64,000 bases of DNA. Origin: Beijerinckiaceae bacterium. GTDB lineage: Bacteria > Pseudomonadota > Alphaproteobacteria > Rhizobiales > Beijerinckiaceae. Every line of letters begins with the position of its first letter. Position 1 is the stretch's first letter. This document shows, piece by piece, positions 33,994 to 42,696 of this stretch. The notes beneath the pieces were generated by a model, which had not been told where the DNA came from, made no database searches, and saw only the letters and a program-made list of their open reading frames with translations. The position numbers were made by a program, and so were the translations under genes. The stretch lies in the NCBI GenBank assembly GCA_024304885.1, contig JALJOM010000003.1, positions 2,080,110 to 2,144,109 on the forward strand, in the 5' to 3' direction.

Positions 33994-34803
33994 ATGCAAG
34001 GAAGAGCGATTCGTGGGCTGAGCGCAGCGTGCTTGTGCGTCACCGGCCTAGTTCATGTCGTGCTCGGCGGGTCCGACGTCGCCAGCCAGCCGATGCCCTT
34101 CGAGTTCGGTCCGGACTGGCGCTTCGTGCCTCCCTCCGAGCTTTTGCCTCCGACCGACCGAGGCCGCGACGGCGCCGAGCTGCGGTCCTATCCGCCGGCG
34201 CGGCGGCCCGAGCGCCGTCCGGAAGCGCTGGCTCCGCGCGAGTCGCCGCAATCCGAAGCGGCACGACGTGCCGAGGCCTTGCAAAAAGCCATGGCGCCGC
34301 GCCCCGATCCCGCGGTGCTTCGTCGCGAGAAGCTCGACAAGCTGCTCGCCCGCCTCGCGGTGGAGCGCGATACGGACAGAGCAGCACGCCTGGCGGAAAC
34401 GATCGAGGGCGTCTGGCTCGAGTCCGGGTCGGAGACCGCCGATCTCTTGATGCAGCGCGCGCTGGCGGCGCTGACGACCGCGCAAGTTCCGCTCGCCCTC
34501 GAGCTATTGGATAGGATCGTGCACCTCGAGCCCGGCTGGGTCGAGGCCTGGAATCGCCGCGCCATTGTCCGCGTCCGAGCCGGAGACATGGACGGAGCCA
34601 TGGCCGACATCGATCATGCCTTGAAGCTGGAGCCGCGCCACTTCGGCGCTCTGGCGACGATGGGGACGATCCTCGAGCAGACCGGCTTCGAGGAGCGTGC
34701 CTTGGAAGTCTTCCGGCGCGCGCAAGGCATCTTTCCGTTGCTGCCCTTGCTGCAAGACCACATCGACCGGCTCGTGATCGAGGTGGAAGGTCGCGCCATC
34801 TAG
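33994..34803 (+). CDS. Periplasmic TPR protein
   Basis: The 269-residue protein has a signal peptide (about 1-31). A charged, Pro-rich spacer follows (~50-110), then a C-terminal region of helical repeats (~150-260). At least two repeats fit the tetratricopeptide pattern, e.g. L-E-P-G-W-V-E-A-W-N-R-R-A-I-V-R-V-R-A-G-D (about 178-199) and L-K-L-E-P-R-H-F-G-A-L-A-T-M-G (about 210-224). A periplasmic scaffold role is likely, but the partner is unknown. Start 33994 ATG. Its UAG stop is the first three bases of the following family-A repeat in minus orientation. Confidence 0.82.
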   Translation: MQGRAIRGLSAACLCVTGLVHVVLGGSDVASQPMPFEFGPDWRFVPPSELLPPTDRGRDGAELRSYPPARRPERRPEALAPRESPQSEAARRAEALQKAMAPRPDPAVLRREKLDKLLARLAVERDTDRAARLAETIEGVWLESGSETADLLMQRALAALTTAQVPLALELLDRIVHLEPGWVEAWNRRAIVRVRAGDMDGAMADIDHALKLEPRHFGALATMGTILEQTGFEERALEVFRRAQGIFPLLPLLQDHIDRLVIEVEGRAI

Positions 34804-35139
34804 GGCCGCTTCCGATCCGGTCGAATCGAAAACCAGCCCTACATTCATGTTTTGTCGCCTTATCGCATCGATGTCGATCTATCGAAACATCGAGATCGAC
34901 ATGCGAACCGGCATCCACTTCGCTGGAAATTGCACCAGATCACGATGACCTTGGATCGAATCGGTCCAAAGTCATGAAACGTGATCGATTCCAAAAGCTT
35001 AGAGCGGGATAGGCAGATACGTTTACGCAATCTGCGTAAACTCGATTGCGCCGGACAACCGGTGTAGAGTTTATCCCCATCCGGCTCTAGAGCGATGACC
35101 AGTGAGTCGGCCGAGCGCCGGCATCGTCCGGTCGATGGA
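34804..35139. repeat. Family-A and family-B repeats back to back
   Basis: 34801-34936 is a family-A copy (minus orientation) that carries an inserted hairpin around 'gatgtcgatctatcg...cgagatcgacat'. 34937-35092 is a family-B composite: a gatcacgatgacc hairpin module, then the agagcgggat module with 'acgtttacgcaatctgcgtaaac', and a ccggctctag end. The order and orientation of the B modules are the inverse of those at 23670-23829. The two together fill the whole gap between the TPR gene and the DUF3455 gene. Confidence 0.85.
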
Positions 35140-35637
35140 TCATTTCTTGAAGAACTGATAGGTCGCCGAATATCGCATCCGCGCGATGACGCCGTTGCGG
35201 GTGGCGTCACAGGCTTCGGCTGGCTCCGCGCCGCCCTCGGTATCGATCCGTCGGATATAGGCGGCAGCGCTCAACTGCCCCGCGCCCCTGTTGGACTTGA
35301 TCGCCAGCAACAGCCAGGGAATGGCGCCTCGCTTCGGTGCGGGTTGCCTCGCGGTGACCTCGCCGACGACCGAAGATCCGTCGAAAAGGTCCCATGTGGG
35401 GCCTTTGCCGTGGCTCCCGATTTGGCGGCCTCGGGCGTCGAACAGTGCCGCCTCCGGGGCCTGAAACACCCAGCGTGATATTCCGTCGCTCCCTGCCTCA
35501 CAGGCATAGATTTGCACGCCGTCGGCACCGGCCTCGAGGACAAGCTCGCTACCCTGCGGAGGCGCCACCAGATCAGCGGCAGGCGCGGATGCGGCGAGCA
35601 GCAACCACCATACGATCCAAGGTCCGGAAAGACGCAT
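35140..35637 (-). CDS. Secreted DUF3455-like protein
   Basis: The 165-residue protein has a signal peptide (1-21, A-S-A-P-A-A-D) and a compact domain. Its patterns G-V-Q-I-Y-A-C (near 40), W-V-F-Q-A-P-E-A-A-L-F-D, G-S-H-G-K-G-P-T-W-D-L-F-D-G-S-S-V-V-G-E-V and A-I-P-W-L-L-L are typical of DUF3455. The family is extracytoplasmic and of unknown function. No operon partner is evident. Its neighbour at the 3' side is a repeat block. Confidence 0.8.
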   Translation of the reverse strand: MRLSGPWIVWWLLLAASAPAADLVAPPQGSELVLEAGADGVQIYACEAGSDGISRWVFQAPEAALFDARGRQIGSHGKGPTWDLFDGSSVVGEVTARQPAPKRGAIPWLLLAIKSNRGAGQLSAAAYIRRIDTEGGAEPAEACDATRNGVIARMRYSATYQFFKK

Positions 35638-35902
35638 CTACGTACTCCACCGCTCTGATCGTTTCGCAGACGAAGCTTCGAGTCGAATAGCCTTCCTTCC
35701 GAAGGCGTCACCGAGCTGGCATCAAGGGAATATCCCGAGATGAGGGGTGAGATCGGCGCTATGCACCTCGCGACAAGCGAGCTCGCGATCCCGATGCTTT
35801 TCAACCAACCGTTCGATCTCGTGCATTTCTACCCGTTGCAGACCCTCGGTCGAGCCGAGCGCCCGATATCTCCGTCCCGCGACCTTCCCGGCGGGCGAAG
35901 GC

Positions 35903-36604
35903 CTAAAATCCGCCGTTGAAAGGATCACCTTGCGGCGTGGGCCGGGTGGGATAGTAGCGCTGCGATGGCATGCGGCGCTGGCGCGGCGCATCCGAGCCAC
36001 TTCCCGGAGGCGGCCCGACCTCGACCGGTCCCTGCTGAAACGGAGGCGGCTCGGCGGCGAGGCCCTCGGTCGCTGGTGGACGACGCTGCCGCGGCGGCTT
36101 CCGTTCGGTGGGTTTCGGGGCGGCGAGCGGCAAAGACTCGGCCTCGGCGCCAGATGGCGCAGTCGCGACGGCTTCTTCCGCACCGCCTTTGCAGCCGGTC
36201 AGCCAGATATCGTAGATCGGATGCTCGACGCCGTGGAGACCGGGGCTCGCGGCGAACATCCAGCCGGAAAAGATCCGCTTGTAGTCATTGGCCGCATCGA
36301 CCTCGTCCACCTCGATGAAGGTCGTCGTCTGCGGCGTCTCGGTCGCGGGACGTGTGTAGCAGGCGCGCTCGGTGATCTGCAGCGAACCGAACTGCACCGT
36401 CTCGTCGGTCGCCACCTCGAAGGAGATGATTCTCCCCGTGATCTTGTCGAGGCCCGAGAAGACCGCGATCGGATGCTTGATCGTGTCGGCGCGCGCGACC
36501 ATAGGGACGATCGCGCCCACGACGGCGAGCGCAAGCGCGAACATCGCCGTATGGACACGTCGCGATAGTGCGGGAAGTGCGCGCATGTCGAGGTCTGCCA
36601 TCAT
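35903..36604 (-). CDS. DUF2155 secreted protein
   Basis: The 233-residue protein has a signal peptide (hydrophobic ~18-39 ending V-A-R-A-D). The DUF2155 core follows: H-P-I-A-V-F-S-G-L-D-K-I-T-G-R (about 44-58), V-Q-F-G-S-L-Q-I-T-E-R-A-C-Y-T-R-P and the S-G-W-M-F-A-A-S-P-G-L-H-G-V-E-H-P-I-Y-D-I-W-L-T-G-C end, with a conserved-type Cys pair. The C-terminal ~85 residues are Pro/Arg-rich and disordered. Two more in-frame ATGs near the start (36601, 36586) are possible. DUF2155 genes commonly lie close to the NDUFA12 gene, as here with only the OsmC gene between. Confidence 0.85.
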   Translation of the reverse strand: MMADLDMRALPALSRRVHTAMFALALAVVGAIVPMVARADTIKHPIAVFSGLDKITGRIISFEVATDETVQFGSLQITERACYTRPATETPQTTTFIEVDEVDAANDYKRIFSGWMFAASPGLHGVEHPIYDIWLTGCKGGAEEAVATAPSGAEAESLPLAAPKPTERKPPRQRRPPATEGLAAEPPPFQQGPVEVGPPPGSGSDAPRQRRMPSQRYYPTRPTPQGDPFNGGF

Positions 36605-36684
36605 GAATCCGGCCGAGCGCTTCGCCCATTACACGGCGAATGTGGCAAGCCCGAGCACGCCCGGCGCGCCGCGACGAGCATTCG

Positions 36685-37155
36685 TCAAGCTCGAATAAAT
36701 GTCGGCTCGCAGGTGACGGGGAAGTTGACCGAGTTGGAGATGAAGCACTCGCGATGCGCGTCGTCGTGCAGGCGCCGCGCGGTCTCGATGTCGCCCGCCT
36801 CGATCGTGACCGCGGGCCGCAGCTCCACCGATATGAAACGCCCGCCGCCGGATGTTCCCTCGACGAGGCGGCCCGTCGGCCGATCCTCGTAGGCCTTCAC
36901 GATGATATGGGCCTTGGCGCAGAGCGCCAGATACCAGAGCATGTGGCAGGAGGCCAGCGAGGCGACGAGAAGCTCCTCTGGGTTGTAGACGGCCGCGTTG
37001 CCGCGGAATGCCGGATCCGCGGACATGGGAAGCTCGGGCTTGCCTTCACCATGGACGACATGGCTGCGATCGTAGCTCGTGGGCGACGTCGTGCCTACCC
37101 CACCGCTTCCGGTCCAGGAGACCGTCGTCTCGTAGACGTGAACGCGCTCGACCAT
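36685..37155 (-). CDS. OsmC/Ohr-family peroxiredoxin-like protein
   Basis: The 156-residue protein matches the OsmC fold used for thiol-dependent peroxide detoxification. The first active cysteine lies in L-A-S-L-A-S-C-H-M-L-W-Y (about Cys67), and the second in N-F-P-V-T-C-E-P near the C-terminus, the usual pair. N-P-E-E-L-L-V-A is typical of the start of the core helix. The substrate could be organic hydroperoxides. Start ATG 37155 has ggggag upstream. It starts 16 bases after the NDUFA12 gene, suggesting co-transcription. Confidence 0.87.
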   Translation of the reverse strand: MVERVHVYETTVSWTGSGGVGTTSPTSYDRSHVVHGEGKPELPMSADPAFRGNAAVYNPEELLVASLASCHMLWYLALCAKAHIIVKAYEDRPTGRLVEGTSGGGRFISVELRPAVTIEAGDIETARRLHDDAHRECFISNSVNFPVTCEPTFIRA

Positions 37156-37171
37156 TGCGATGCTCCCCAGC

Positions 37172-37573
37172 TCACCCCTCGGGGGTCCAGGCCTCGTAAT
37201 CGGCGCTGACCCTCGGCCGCGCGTTGGCGGCGAGCATCGAGCCCGGCGGCCGCCAGGCCTGCGGCGTTCCGGTCGAGTTCGGCCGATAGGGCAATTGCCA
37301 GTCCCGCGCCGTGTAGCTTTCCTCGGTCGGCGGAACATCGGTCGTGTGGTGGAGCCATCCGTACCAGCCGGTCGGCGTCAGCGATCCCTCGCTCTCGCCG
37401 TTGTAGATCACCCAGCGTCGCTCGAAGCCGAGCGCCTTGCTCTTCCGCCGGCTGCGGTAATAGCGGTTGCCGTATTCGTCGGTGCCGACGAGCTTGCCGA
37501 AGAGAAGCGTATGGAAAAGCGTGTTCAGCGTCGCCCCGTGCCACCAGGAGAAGAGTCGCGCGAGCCAAATCAT
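37172..37573 (-). CDS. NADH:ubiquinone oxidoreductase accessory subunit NDUFA12
   Basis: The 133-residue protein is the bacterial homologue of mitochondrial complex I subunit B17.2/NDUFA12, an alphaproteobacterial accessory subunit. Diagnostic features are G-T-L-L-F-G-K-L-V-G-T-D-E-Y-G-N-R-Y-Y type region (about 17-38), R-R-W-V-I-Y-N-G-E and P-T-G-W-Y-G-W-L-H-H. It stabilises the peripheral arm near the quinone module. The core nuo genes are not in the window. Start ATG 37573 fits the family N-terminus. Confidence 0.93.
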   Translation of the reverse strand: MIWLARLFSWWHGATLNTLFHTLLFGKLVGTDEYGNRYYRSRRKSKALGFERRWVIYNGESEGSLTPTGWYGWLHHTTDVPPTEESYTARDWQLPYRPNSTGTPQAWRPPGSMLAANARPRVSADYEAWTPEG

Positions 37574-37677
37574 GGGCTTGACCTGCCTTCGGTTTCGTGC
37601 CGGCGGCGTTCGGCCGGCCCTCGAGGCCTCTCGTCTCGCACTTGCGGCGTGAAAGTGCAACTGGCCCGCTTCGGCAT

Positions 37678-38415
37678 TCATGCCCGGATCGCCACCTCGA
37701 GACCCTCGGAATCGCATTCCGGCTCCGGCGGAAAGACGCACGCCTCGCCGCGCAGAATCCGGCCCGCGCTCCAGGCGCAGGCACAGGCATCGAGAAGATC
37801 GTCGAGGCCCGCGCCGCGGGGCAGCCCGGTCGCGAGCGCGCCGATGTCGAAGCCGCGGTCGCGCAGCAAGAGCGCGCGATGCTCGAGGCCGGGGGCATAG
37901 CCCCTGCCCTTCCGCTTCTTTGGCTCGAGAATGGCGCCACCGTTCATGACCGCAAAGGAGACCTCGGGATGGACCTCGAAGACGCGGTCGCGGAGACTCA
38001 GATCCTCGATCAGAAGCTCGTCGATCTGGCGGATTCGTGGAAAGATCGAAAAAGCCTGTATCGACGGAGCCCAGCCCCCTTCGGATGTCTCCCGCGCGCG
38101 ATCGCAAGCGGCCTTGTAATCGGTTTTATAGACTGCCTCGCGTGAGGGCACCGGGAATACGCGAGACCGGCCGCGACCAAGAAAGGCACGCGCCTCCCGA
38201 TCCGGCTCGCGCCCGCTCGGTCCGACCCGGTCCGGCAGGCCGATCGGCATATCGACGCCAACGAGCGAATCGGCCGGCAGCGCAGCGAGGAGATCGCGAA
38301 ACTCCGCGAAAACGCGCGCCGAGGCGAGCTCTGGGCGCGCGATCGGAAAGCTCACCGCGATCCACCCGGCCTTGCAGCCGTCCACCCCGGCGATATGTGT
38401 CGCCTCGACGATCAT
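37678..38415 (-). CDS. DUF429 family protein (predicted RNase H-like nuclease fold)
   Basis: The 245-residue protein begins with H-I-A-G-V-D-G-C-K-A-G-W-I-A-V (about 7-21), then V-G-V-D-M-P-I-G-L-P (about 52-61), K-T-D-Y-K-A-A and, near the C-terminus, D-D-L-L-D-A-C-A-C-A-W. This is the acidic set of DUF429, which is predicted to adopt an RNase H-like fold with D/E catalytic residues. The cellular role is not established. It is encoded upstream of NDUFA12 on the same strand with 104 bases between them. Confidence 0.83.
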   Translation of the reverse strand: MIVEATHIAGVDGCKAGWIAVSFPIARPELASARVFAEFRDLLAALPADSLVGVDMPIGLPDRVGPSGREPDREARAFLGRGRSRVFPVPSREAVYKTDYKAACDRARETSEGGWAPSIQAFSIFPRIRQIDELLIEDLSLRDRVFEVHPEVSFAVMNGGAILEPKKRKGRGYAPGLEHRALLLRDRGFDIGALATGLPRGAGLDDLLDACACAWSAGRILRGEACVFPPEPECDSEGLEVAIRA

Positions 38416-38534
38416 CCGATTCGGCGCGGTCCCGGCACGAGTGCACGCCGCACTGCTCGAAAAGCGGTATCGATGCCAGCGCGGATGATCCCGTTATCCG
38501 TGAAATTCACAGTTCTTTAAGGCTGTCCATTCCT

Positions 38535-38546
38535 ACTAGATATAGT
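38535..38546 (+). promoter_or_regulatory. Possible promoter/NrdR-box-like element upstream of nrdJ
   Basis: The sequence actagatatagt is a partly palindromic, AT-rich element about 45 bases before the nrdJ start. It resembles half of an NrdR operator (consensus roughly acaCTATATATAGtgt), and its tatagt also resembles a -10 box. A second NrdR box at the expected ~21-base (two-helical-turn) spacing is not evident, so this is only suggestive. No cobalamin riboswitch-like B12 box was seen. Confidence 0.3.
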
Positions 38547-38590
38547 TAGCATATGCCGATCGAGACCTAGCTTTAGCGGGAATATCACTG

Positions 38591-41500
38591 ATGCGAATCG
38601 AGCGCCGCAGCACCGAACCCGACCGGTCCCCCTATGCGGACATCGCCTTCCGCACGACGAAAAGCGAGATCCGCAACCCCGACGGCTCGATCGTCTTCTC
38701 GCAAGGCGAGATCGAGGTTCCGGCCGCCTGGAGCCAGGTCGCGGCCGATATCCTCGCCCAGAAATATTTCCGCAAGGCGGGCGTGCCGGCCCGGATCAAG
38801 CGCGTGGAAGAGGTGGGCGTCCCCGCCTTCCTCTGGCGCGGCGTCGCCGACACCGCGGCGCTGGCGAGCCTGCCGAAGTCCGAGCAATATGGCGGGGAGA
38901 CCTCGGCTCGCCAGGTCTTCGATCGGCTCGCCGGCGCCTGGTGCTACTGGGGCTGGAAGGGCGGCTATTTCGACACCGAGGAAGATGCGCAGGCCTTCTT
39001 CGACGAGCTGCGCTCCATGCTCGCGCGCCAGATCGCCTCGCCCAACTCGCCGCAATGGTTCAACACCGGGCTCCATTGGGCCTATGGAATCGACGGCCCG
39101 AGCCAGGGCCACTATTATGTGGATTTCGAGACGAAGAAGCTCGTGAAGTCGAAGACGGCCTACGAGCATCCGCAGCCCCATGCCTGCTTCATCCAGTCGG
39201 TCGCCGACGATCTCGTCAACGACGGCGGCATCATGGATCTGTGGGTGCGCGAGGCGCGCCTCTTCAAATACGGCTCGGGCACCGGCTCCAACTTCTCGAA
39301 GCTGCGCGGCGAGAACGAGAAGCTCTCCGGCGGCGGAAAGTCGTCGGGCCTCATGTCGTTCTTGAAGATCGGCGACCGCGCGGCGGGCGCGATCAAGTCG
39401 GGCGGCACCACACGCCGCGCGGCGAAGATGGTCATCGTCGATGCCGATCACCCCGATATCGAGGCTTTCATCGACTGGAAGGTGAAGGAGGAGCAGAAGG
39501 TCGCGGCCCTCGTCGCGGGCTCGAAGACCCTCAAGAAGGCGCTCAAGGCGATTCTACGCGCCTGCGTGAATTGCGACGGTCCCGGCGAAGATTGCTTCGA
39601 TCCCGAGAAGAACCCCGCGCTCAAGAAGGAGATCAAGCTCGCCCGGCGCGCCTTCGTGCCCGATCAGAGCATCAAGGCGATCATCCAGCTCGCGCGCCAG
39701 GGCGAGACCCACATCGACCTCGACACCTTCACCACGGATTGGGATTCGGAAGCCTATCTCACCGTCTCGGGCCAGAATTCCAACAACACGATCCGTGTCA
39801 CCGACGAGTTTCTTCGCGCGGTCGAGGACGACGGCGACTGGGCGCTGACCCGCAGGCTCGACCAGAAGCCCCACAAGATCCTGAAGGCCCGCGAGCTCTG
39901 GGATCGAATCGGGCGCGCGGCCTGGGCCTCGGCGGATCCGGGCCTGCAATACCACACGACCATCAACGACTGGCACACCTGCCCGGCCGCGGGGCCGATC
40001 GTCGCGTCGAACCCTTGTAGCGAATACATGTTCCTCGACGATACGGCCTGCAATCTCGCCTCGCTGAACCTTCTCCAATTCTACGACACCACGACGAAGA
40101 AATTCGATGCCGAAGCCTACGAGCATGCGGTCCGGCTCTGGACCATCGTGCTCGAGATCTCGGTCATGATGGCGCAGTTCCCGGCCAAGGAGATCGCCCG
40201 CCTCTCCTATGATTATCGCACGCTGGGGCTCGGCTTCGCCAATATCGGCGGGCTCCTCATGTCGTCGGGCATCGCCTATGATTCCGACGAGGGCCGCGCG
40301 CTCTGCGGCGCGCTCTCCGCGATCCTCACCGGCATCGCCTACAAGACCTCCGCCGAGATAGCCCGCGAGCTCGGCGCCTTCGACGGCTATCACGACAATG
40401 CGAGCGCGATGCTCCGCGTCATCCGCAACCATCGCCGCGCCGCCCATGGCGATGTCTTCGGCTACGAGCAGCTTTCGACCGCGCCGGTGCCGCTCGATCA
40501 CGCGGCGCTCCCCGACAAGGCGCTCGGCGTGCACTCCCGCAAGGCCTGGGACGATGCGCTGGAGCTCGGCGTAGAGCACGGCTATCGCAATGCGCAGGTG
40601 AGCGTCATCGCGCCGACCGGCACCACCGGGCTCGTGATGGATTGCGACACGACCGGGATCGAGCCCGACTTCGCGCTGGTGAAGTTCAAGAAGCTCGCGG
40701 GCGGCGGCTATTTCAAGATCATCAATCGCGCCGTGCCGGAGGGATTGCGAGCGCTCGGCTATGGGCCGGCCGAGATCGACGAGATCGCGGCTTTCGCCAC
40801 CGGCCGCGCGACGCTTTCGGGCGCGCCCGCGATCAATCCGACGAGCCTGAAAGCGAAGGGCTTCACCGAGGAGAAGCTCGGCCAGATCGAGGCGGCGCTT
40901 TCGAGCGCCTTCGACATCAAGTTCGTCTTCAACAAGTTCACGCTCGGCGCCGAGTTCCTCACCGAGACCCTGAAGGTCCCGGCGGAAAAGCTCGACGAGT
41001 CGAATTTCGATCTCCTCACCTGGCTCGGCTTCTCTCGGGCGGAGATCGAGGCCGCCAATATCTACATCTGCGGCGCCATGACCGTCGAGGGCGCGCCCCA
41101 TCTTAGACCCGAGCACTACGCCGTCTTCGATTGCGCGAGCCCGTGTGGGCGCACGGGAAAACGATTCCTCTCGGTCGAGAGCCATATCCGGATGATGGCG
41201 GCGGCGCAGCCCTTCGTCTCGGGCGCGATCTCGAAGACGATCAACATGCCCGCCGAGGCCACGATCGAGGAGTGCAAGGACGCCTATATGCTGTCCTGGC
41301 GGCTCGGCCTCAAGGCCAATGCGCTCTACCGCGACGGCTCGAAGCTCTCGCAACCGCTGCAGAGCCAGCTCATCGCCGACGAAGGCGATGACGTGGAGGA
41401 TGCGGTCGATGCCATCCTCGCCGCCAACATCCCTGCCCGCACCACGCAAGTGACGGAGCGGATCGTGGAGCGAATCGTCGAGCGGATCGAGTGCACGCGC

Positions 41501-42256
41501 GAGCGCGAACGCCTGCCCGACCGGCGCAAGGGCTATACGCAGAAGGCCGTGGTCGGCGGCCACAAGGTCTATCTGCGCACCGGCGAATATGCCGACGGGC
41601 GGATCGGCGAGATCTTCATCGACATGCACAAGGAGGGCGCGGCCTTCCGCTCGCTCATGAACAATTTCGCGATCGCGATCTCGGTCGGCCTGCAATATGG
41701 CGTGCCGCTCGAGGAATATGTGGATGCCTTCACGTTCACGCGCTTCGAGCCCGCGGGATTGGTGCAGGGCAACGACGCGATCAAGAACGCGACCTCGATC
41801 CTCGACTATGTGTTCCGCGAGCTCGCGATCTCCTATCTCGGTCGCAACGACCTCGCCCATATCGACCCGTCCGACATCGGGCACGACGTCTTGGGGAAAG
41901 GCGAGACGCAGGGCCGTCCGCCACAAGGCGACGTGGCATCGGGAACGGCGAAGTTCGTCTCGCGCGGCTTCGTGCGCAACAAGGCCGATAAATTGATGCT
42001 GGTGCAAGGCGGGATGCAGGCCGCCACTGCCTTGAGGGACGATCTCGACGCCGAGATCGAGGCGCCCGGCCAGCTCGGCTTCGAGCAGTTTTCCTGGACA
42101 CCCGCCGAGCGCGACAAGGTGGCGGAAAAGCGCAGCCAGGCGCGGATGAAGGGCTATACCGGCGAGGCCTGCGGGGAGTGTGGTAACTTCACCCTCGTCC
42201 GCAACGGGACCTGCCTCAAGTGCGATACCTGTGGCGCGACGACGGGGTGCAGTTAA
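38591..42256 (+). CDS. nrdJ: Adenosylcobalamin-dependent (class II) ribonucleoside-diphosphate reductase
   Basis: This 1221-residue class II RNR reduces ribonucleotides to deoxyribonucleotides using adenosylcobalamin instead of an iron radical subunit. N-terminal [11 protein letters not shown] is near 155. The catalytic N-P-C-S-E-Y-M motif places the radical cysteine at about 476. A C-terminal cysteine-rich zinc-ribbon-like segment (about 1194-1220, C-x-x-C ... C-x-x-C-x-x-C) supplies reducing equivalents from thioredoxin/glutaredoxin. An insertion rich in charged repeats (about 955-980) is present. ATG 38591 gives a normal N-terminus. It lies directly beside the vsr-dcm module (5 bases from the vsr stop, convergent). 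Confidence 0.97.
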   Translation: MRIERRSTEPDRSPYADIAFRTTKSEIRNPDGSIVFSQGEIEVPAAWSQVAADILAQKYFRKAGVPARIKRVEEVGVPAFLWRGVADTAALASLPKSEQYGGETSARQVFDRLAGAWCYWGWKGGYFDTEEDAQAFFDELRSMLARQIASPNSPQWFNTGLHWAYGIDGPSQGHYYVDFETKKLVKSKTAYEHPQPHACFIQSVADDLVNDGGIMDLWVREARLFKYGSGTGSNFSKLRGENEKLSGGGKSSGLMSFLKIGDRAAGAIKSGGTTRRAAKMVIVDADHPDIEAFIDWKVKEEQKVAALVAGSKTLKKALKAILRACVNCDGPGEDCFDPEKNPALKKEIKLARRAFVPDQSIKAIIQLARQGETHIDLDTFTTDWDSEAYLTVSGQNSNNTIRVTDEFLRAVEDDGDWALTRRLDQKPHKILKARELWDRIGRAAWASADPGLQYHTTINDWHTCPAAGPIVASNPCSEYMFLDDTACNLASLNLLQFYDTTTKKFDAEAYEHAVRLWTIVLEISVMMAQFPAKEIARLSYDYRTLGLGFANIGGLLMSSGIAYDSDEGRALCGALSAILTGIAYKTSAEIARELGAFDGYHDNASAMLRVIRNHRRAAHGDVFGYEQLSTAPVPLDHAALPDKALGVHSRKAWDDALELGVEHGYRNAQVSVIAPTGTTGLVMDCDTTGIEPDFALVKFKKLAGGGYFKIINRAVPEGLRALGYGPAEIDEIAAFATGRATLSGAPAINPTSLKAKGFTEEKLGQIEAALSSAFDIKFVFNKFTLGAEFLTETLKVPAEKLDESNFDLLTWLGFSRAEIEAANIYICGAMTVEGAPHLRPEHYAVFDCASPCGRTGKRFLSVESHIRMMAAAQPFVSGAISKTINMPAEATIEECKDAYMLSWRLGLKANALYRDGSKLSQPLQSQLIADEGDDVEDAVDAILAANIPARTTQVTERIVERIVERIECTRERERLPDRRKGYTQKAVVGGHKVYLRTGEYADGRIGEIFIDMHKEGAAFRSLMNNFAIAISVGLQYGVPLEEYVDAFTFTRFEPAGLVQGNDAIKNATSILDYVFRELAISYLGRNDLAHIDPSDIGHDVLGKGETQGRPPQGDVASGTAKFVSRGFVRNKADKLMLVQGGMQAATALRDDLDAEIEAPGQLGFEQFSWTPAERDKVAEKRSQARMKGYTGEACGECGNFTLVRNGTCLKCDTCGATTGCS

Positions 42257-42261
42257 GGACC

Positions 42262-42681
42262 TCAGCTATTCGGCGGTGCAAGAAACGTTGTCAGACGCGC
42301 TTTTATCGACGCCTCACAACGAGTCTCACATTCCCAAATAATCAGCACTTGCCAACCGGCACGAATCAACTCAGCTTGTACTCGAAAATCACGAGCGATG
42401 TTTCGGGCGATCTTCGCTTCCCAAAACTCCTGTCTGGTCTTGGGAAGCGTGGCCCGAGCACAATCGGGGTGGCCATGCCAAAAGCAGCCATGCACCAGAA
42501 TGACTTTTTTGAACCCGCAAAGGACAATGTCCGGAGTGCCAGGAAGCTCGCTCTTGTGCAGGCGGAAACGGTATCCTAGGGAATGCAACGTTTTTCGTAC
42601 TCTTATCTCCGGACTAGTGTCTTTGCATTTTACTCGCGACATCAGCGCAGAGCGCTGCTCTTGCGATAACCGGTCAGTCAT
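42262..42681 (-). CDS. vsr: Very-short-patch repair endonuclease Vsr
   Basis: This 139-residue endonuclease nicks 5' to T in T:G mismatches created by deamination of 5-methylcytosine. Family landmarks are M-S-R-V-K-C-K-D-T-S-P-E near the N-terminus, L-P-G-T-P-D-I-V-L (catalytic Asp, about 51), and V-H-G-C-F-W-H-G-H-P-D-C (catalytic His and zinc ligands, about 63-74). It is divergent from the cytosine methyltransferase gene with only 15 bases between the start codons, so expression must be controlled from inside one or both genes. Its base composition is lower in GC than nrdJ. Its end is 5 bases from the nrdJ stop. Confidence 0.93.
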   Translation of the reverse strand: MTDRLSQEQRSALMSRVKCKDTSPEIRVRKTLHSLGYRFRLHKSELPGTPDIVLCGFKKVILVHGCFWHGHPDCARATLPKTRQEFWEAKIARNIARDFRVQAELIRAGWQVLIIWECETRCEASIKARLTTFLAPPNS

Positions 42682-42696
42682 GCGTGATCACGCCAA

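Noticed and set aside
38416-38590. Cobalamin riboswitch before nrdJ
   Set aside because: The gap is only about 175 bases and I could not find the B12 box consensus (rAGYCMGgAgaCCkGCcd).
39554-42007. Very long open frame antisense to nrdJ (over 800 codons)
   Set aside because: It mirrors the codon structure of nrdJ in a high-GC sequence, has no ribosome site or recognisable domain, and nrdJ is beyond doubt.
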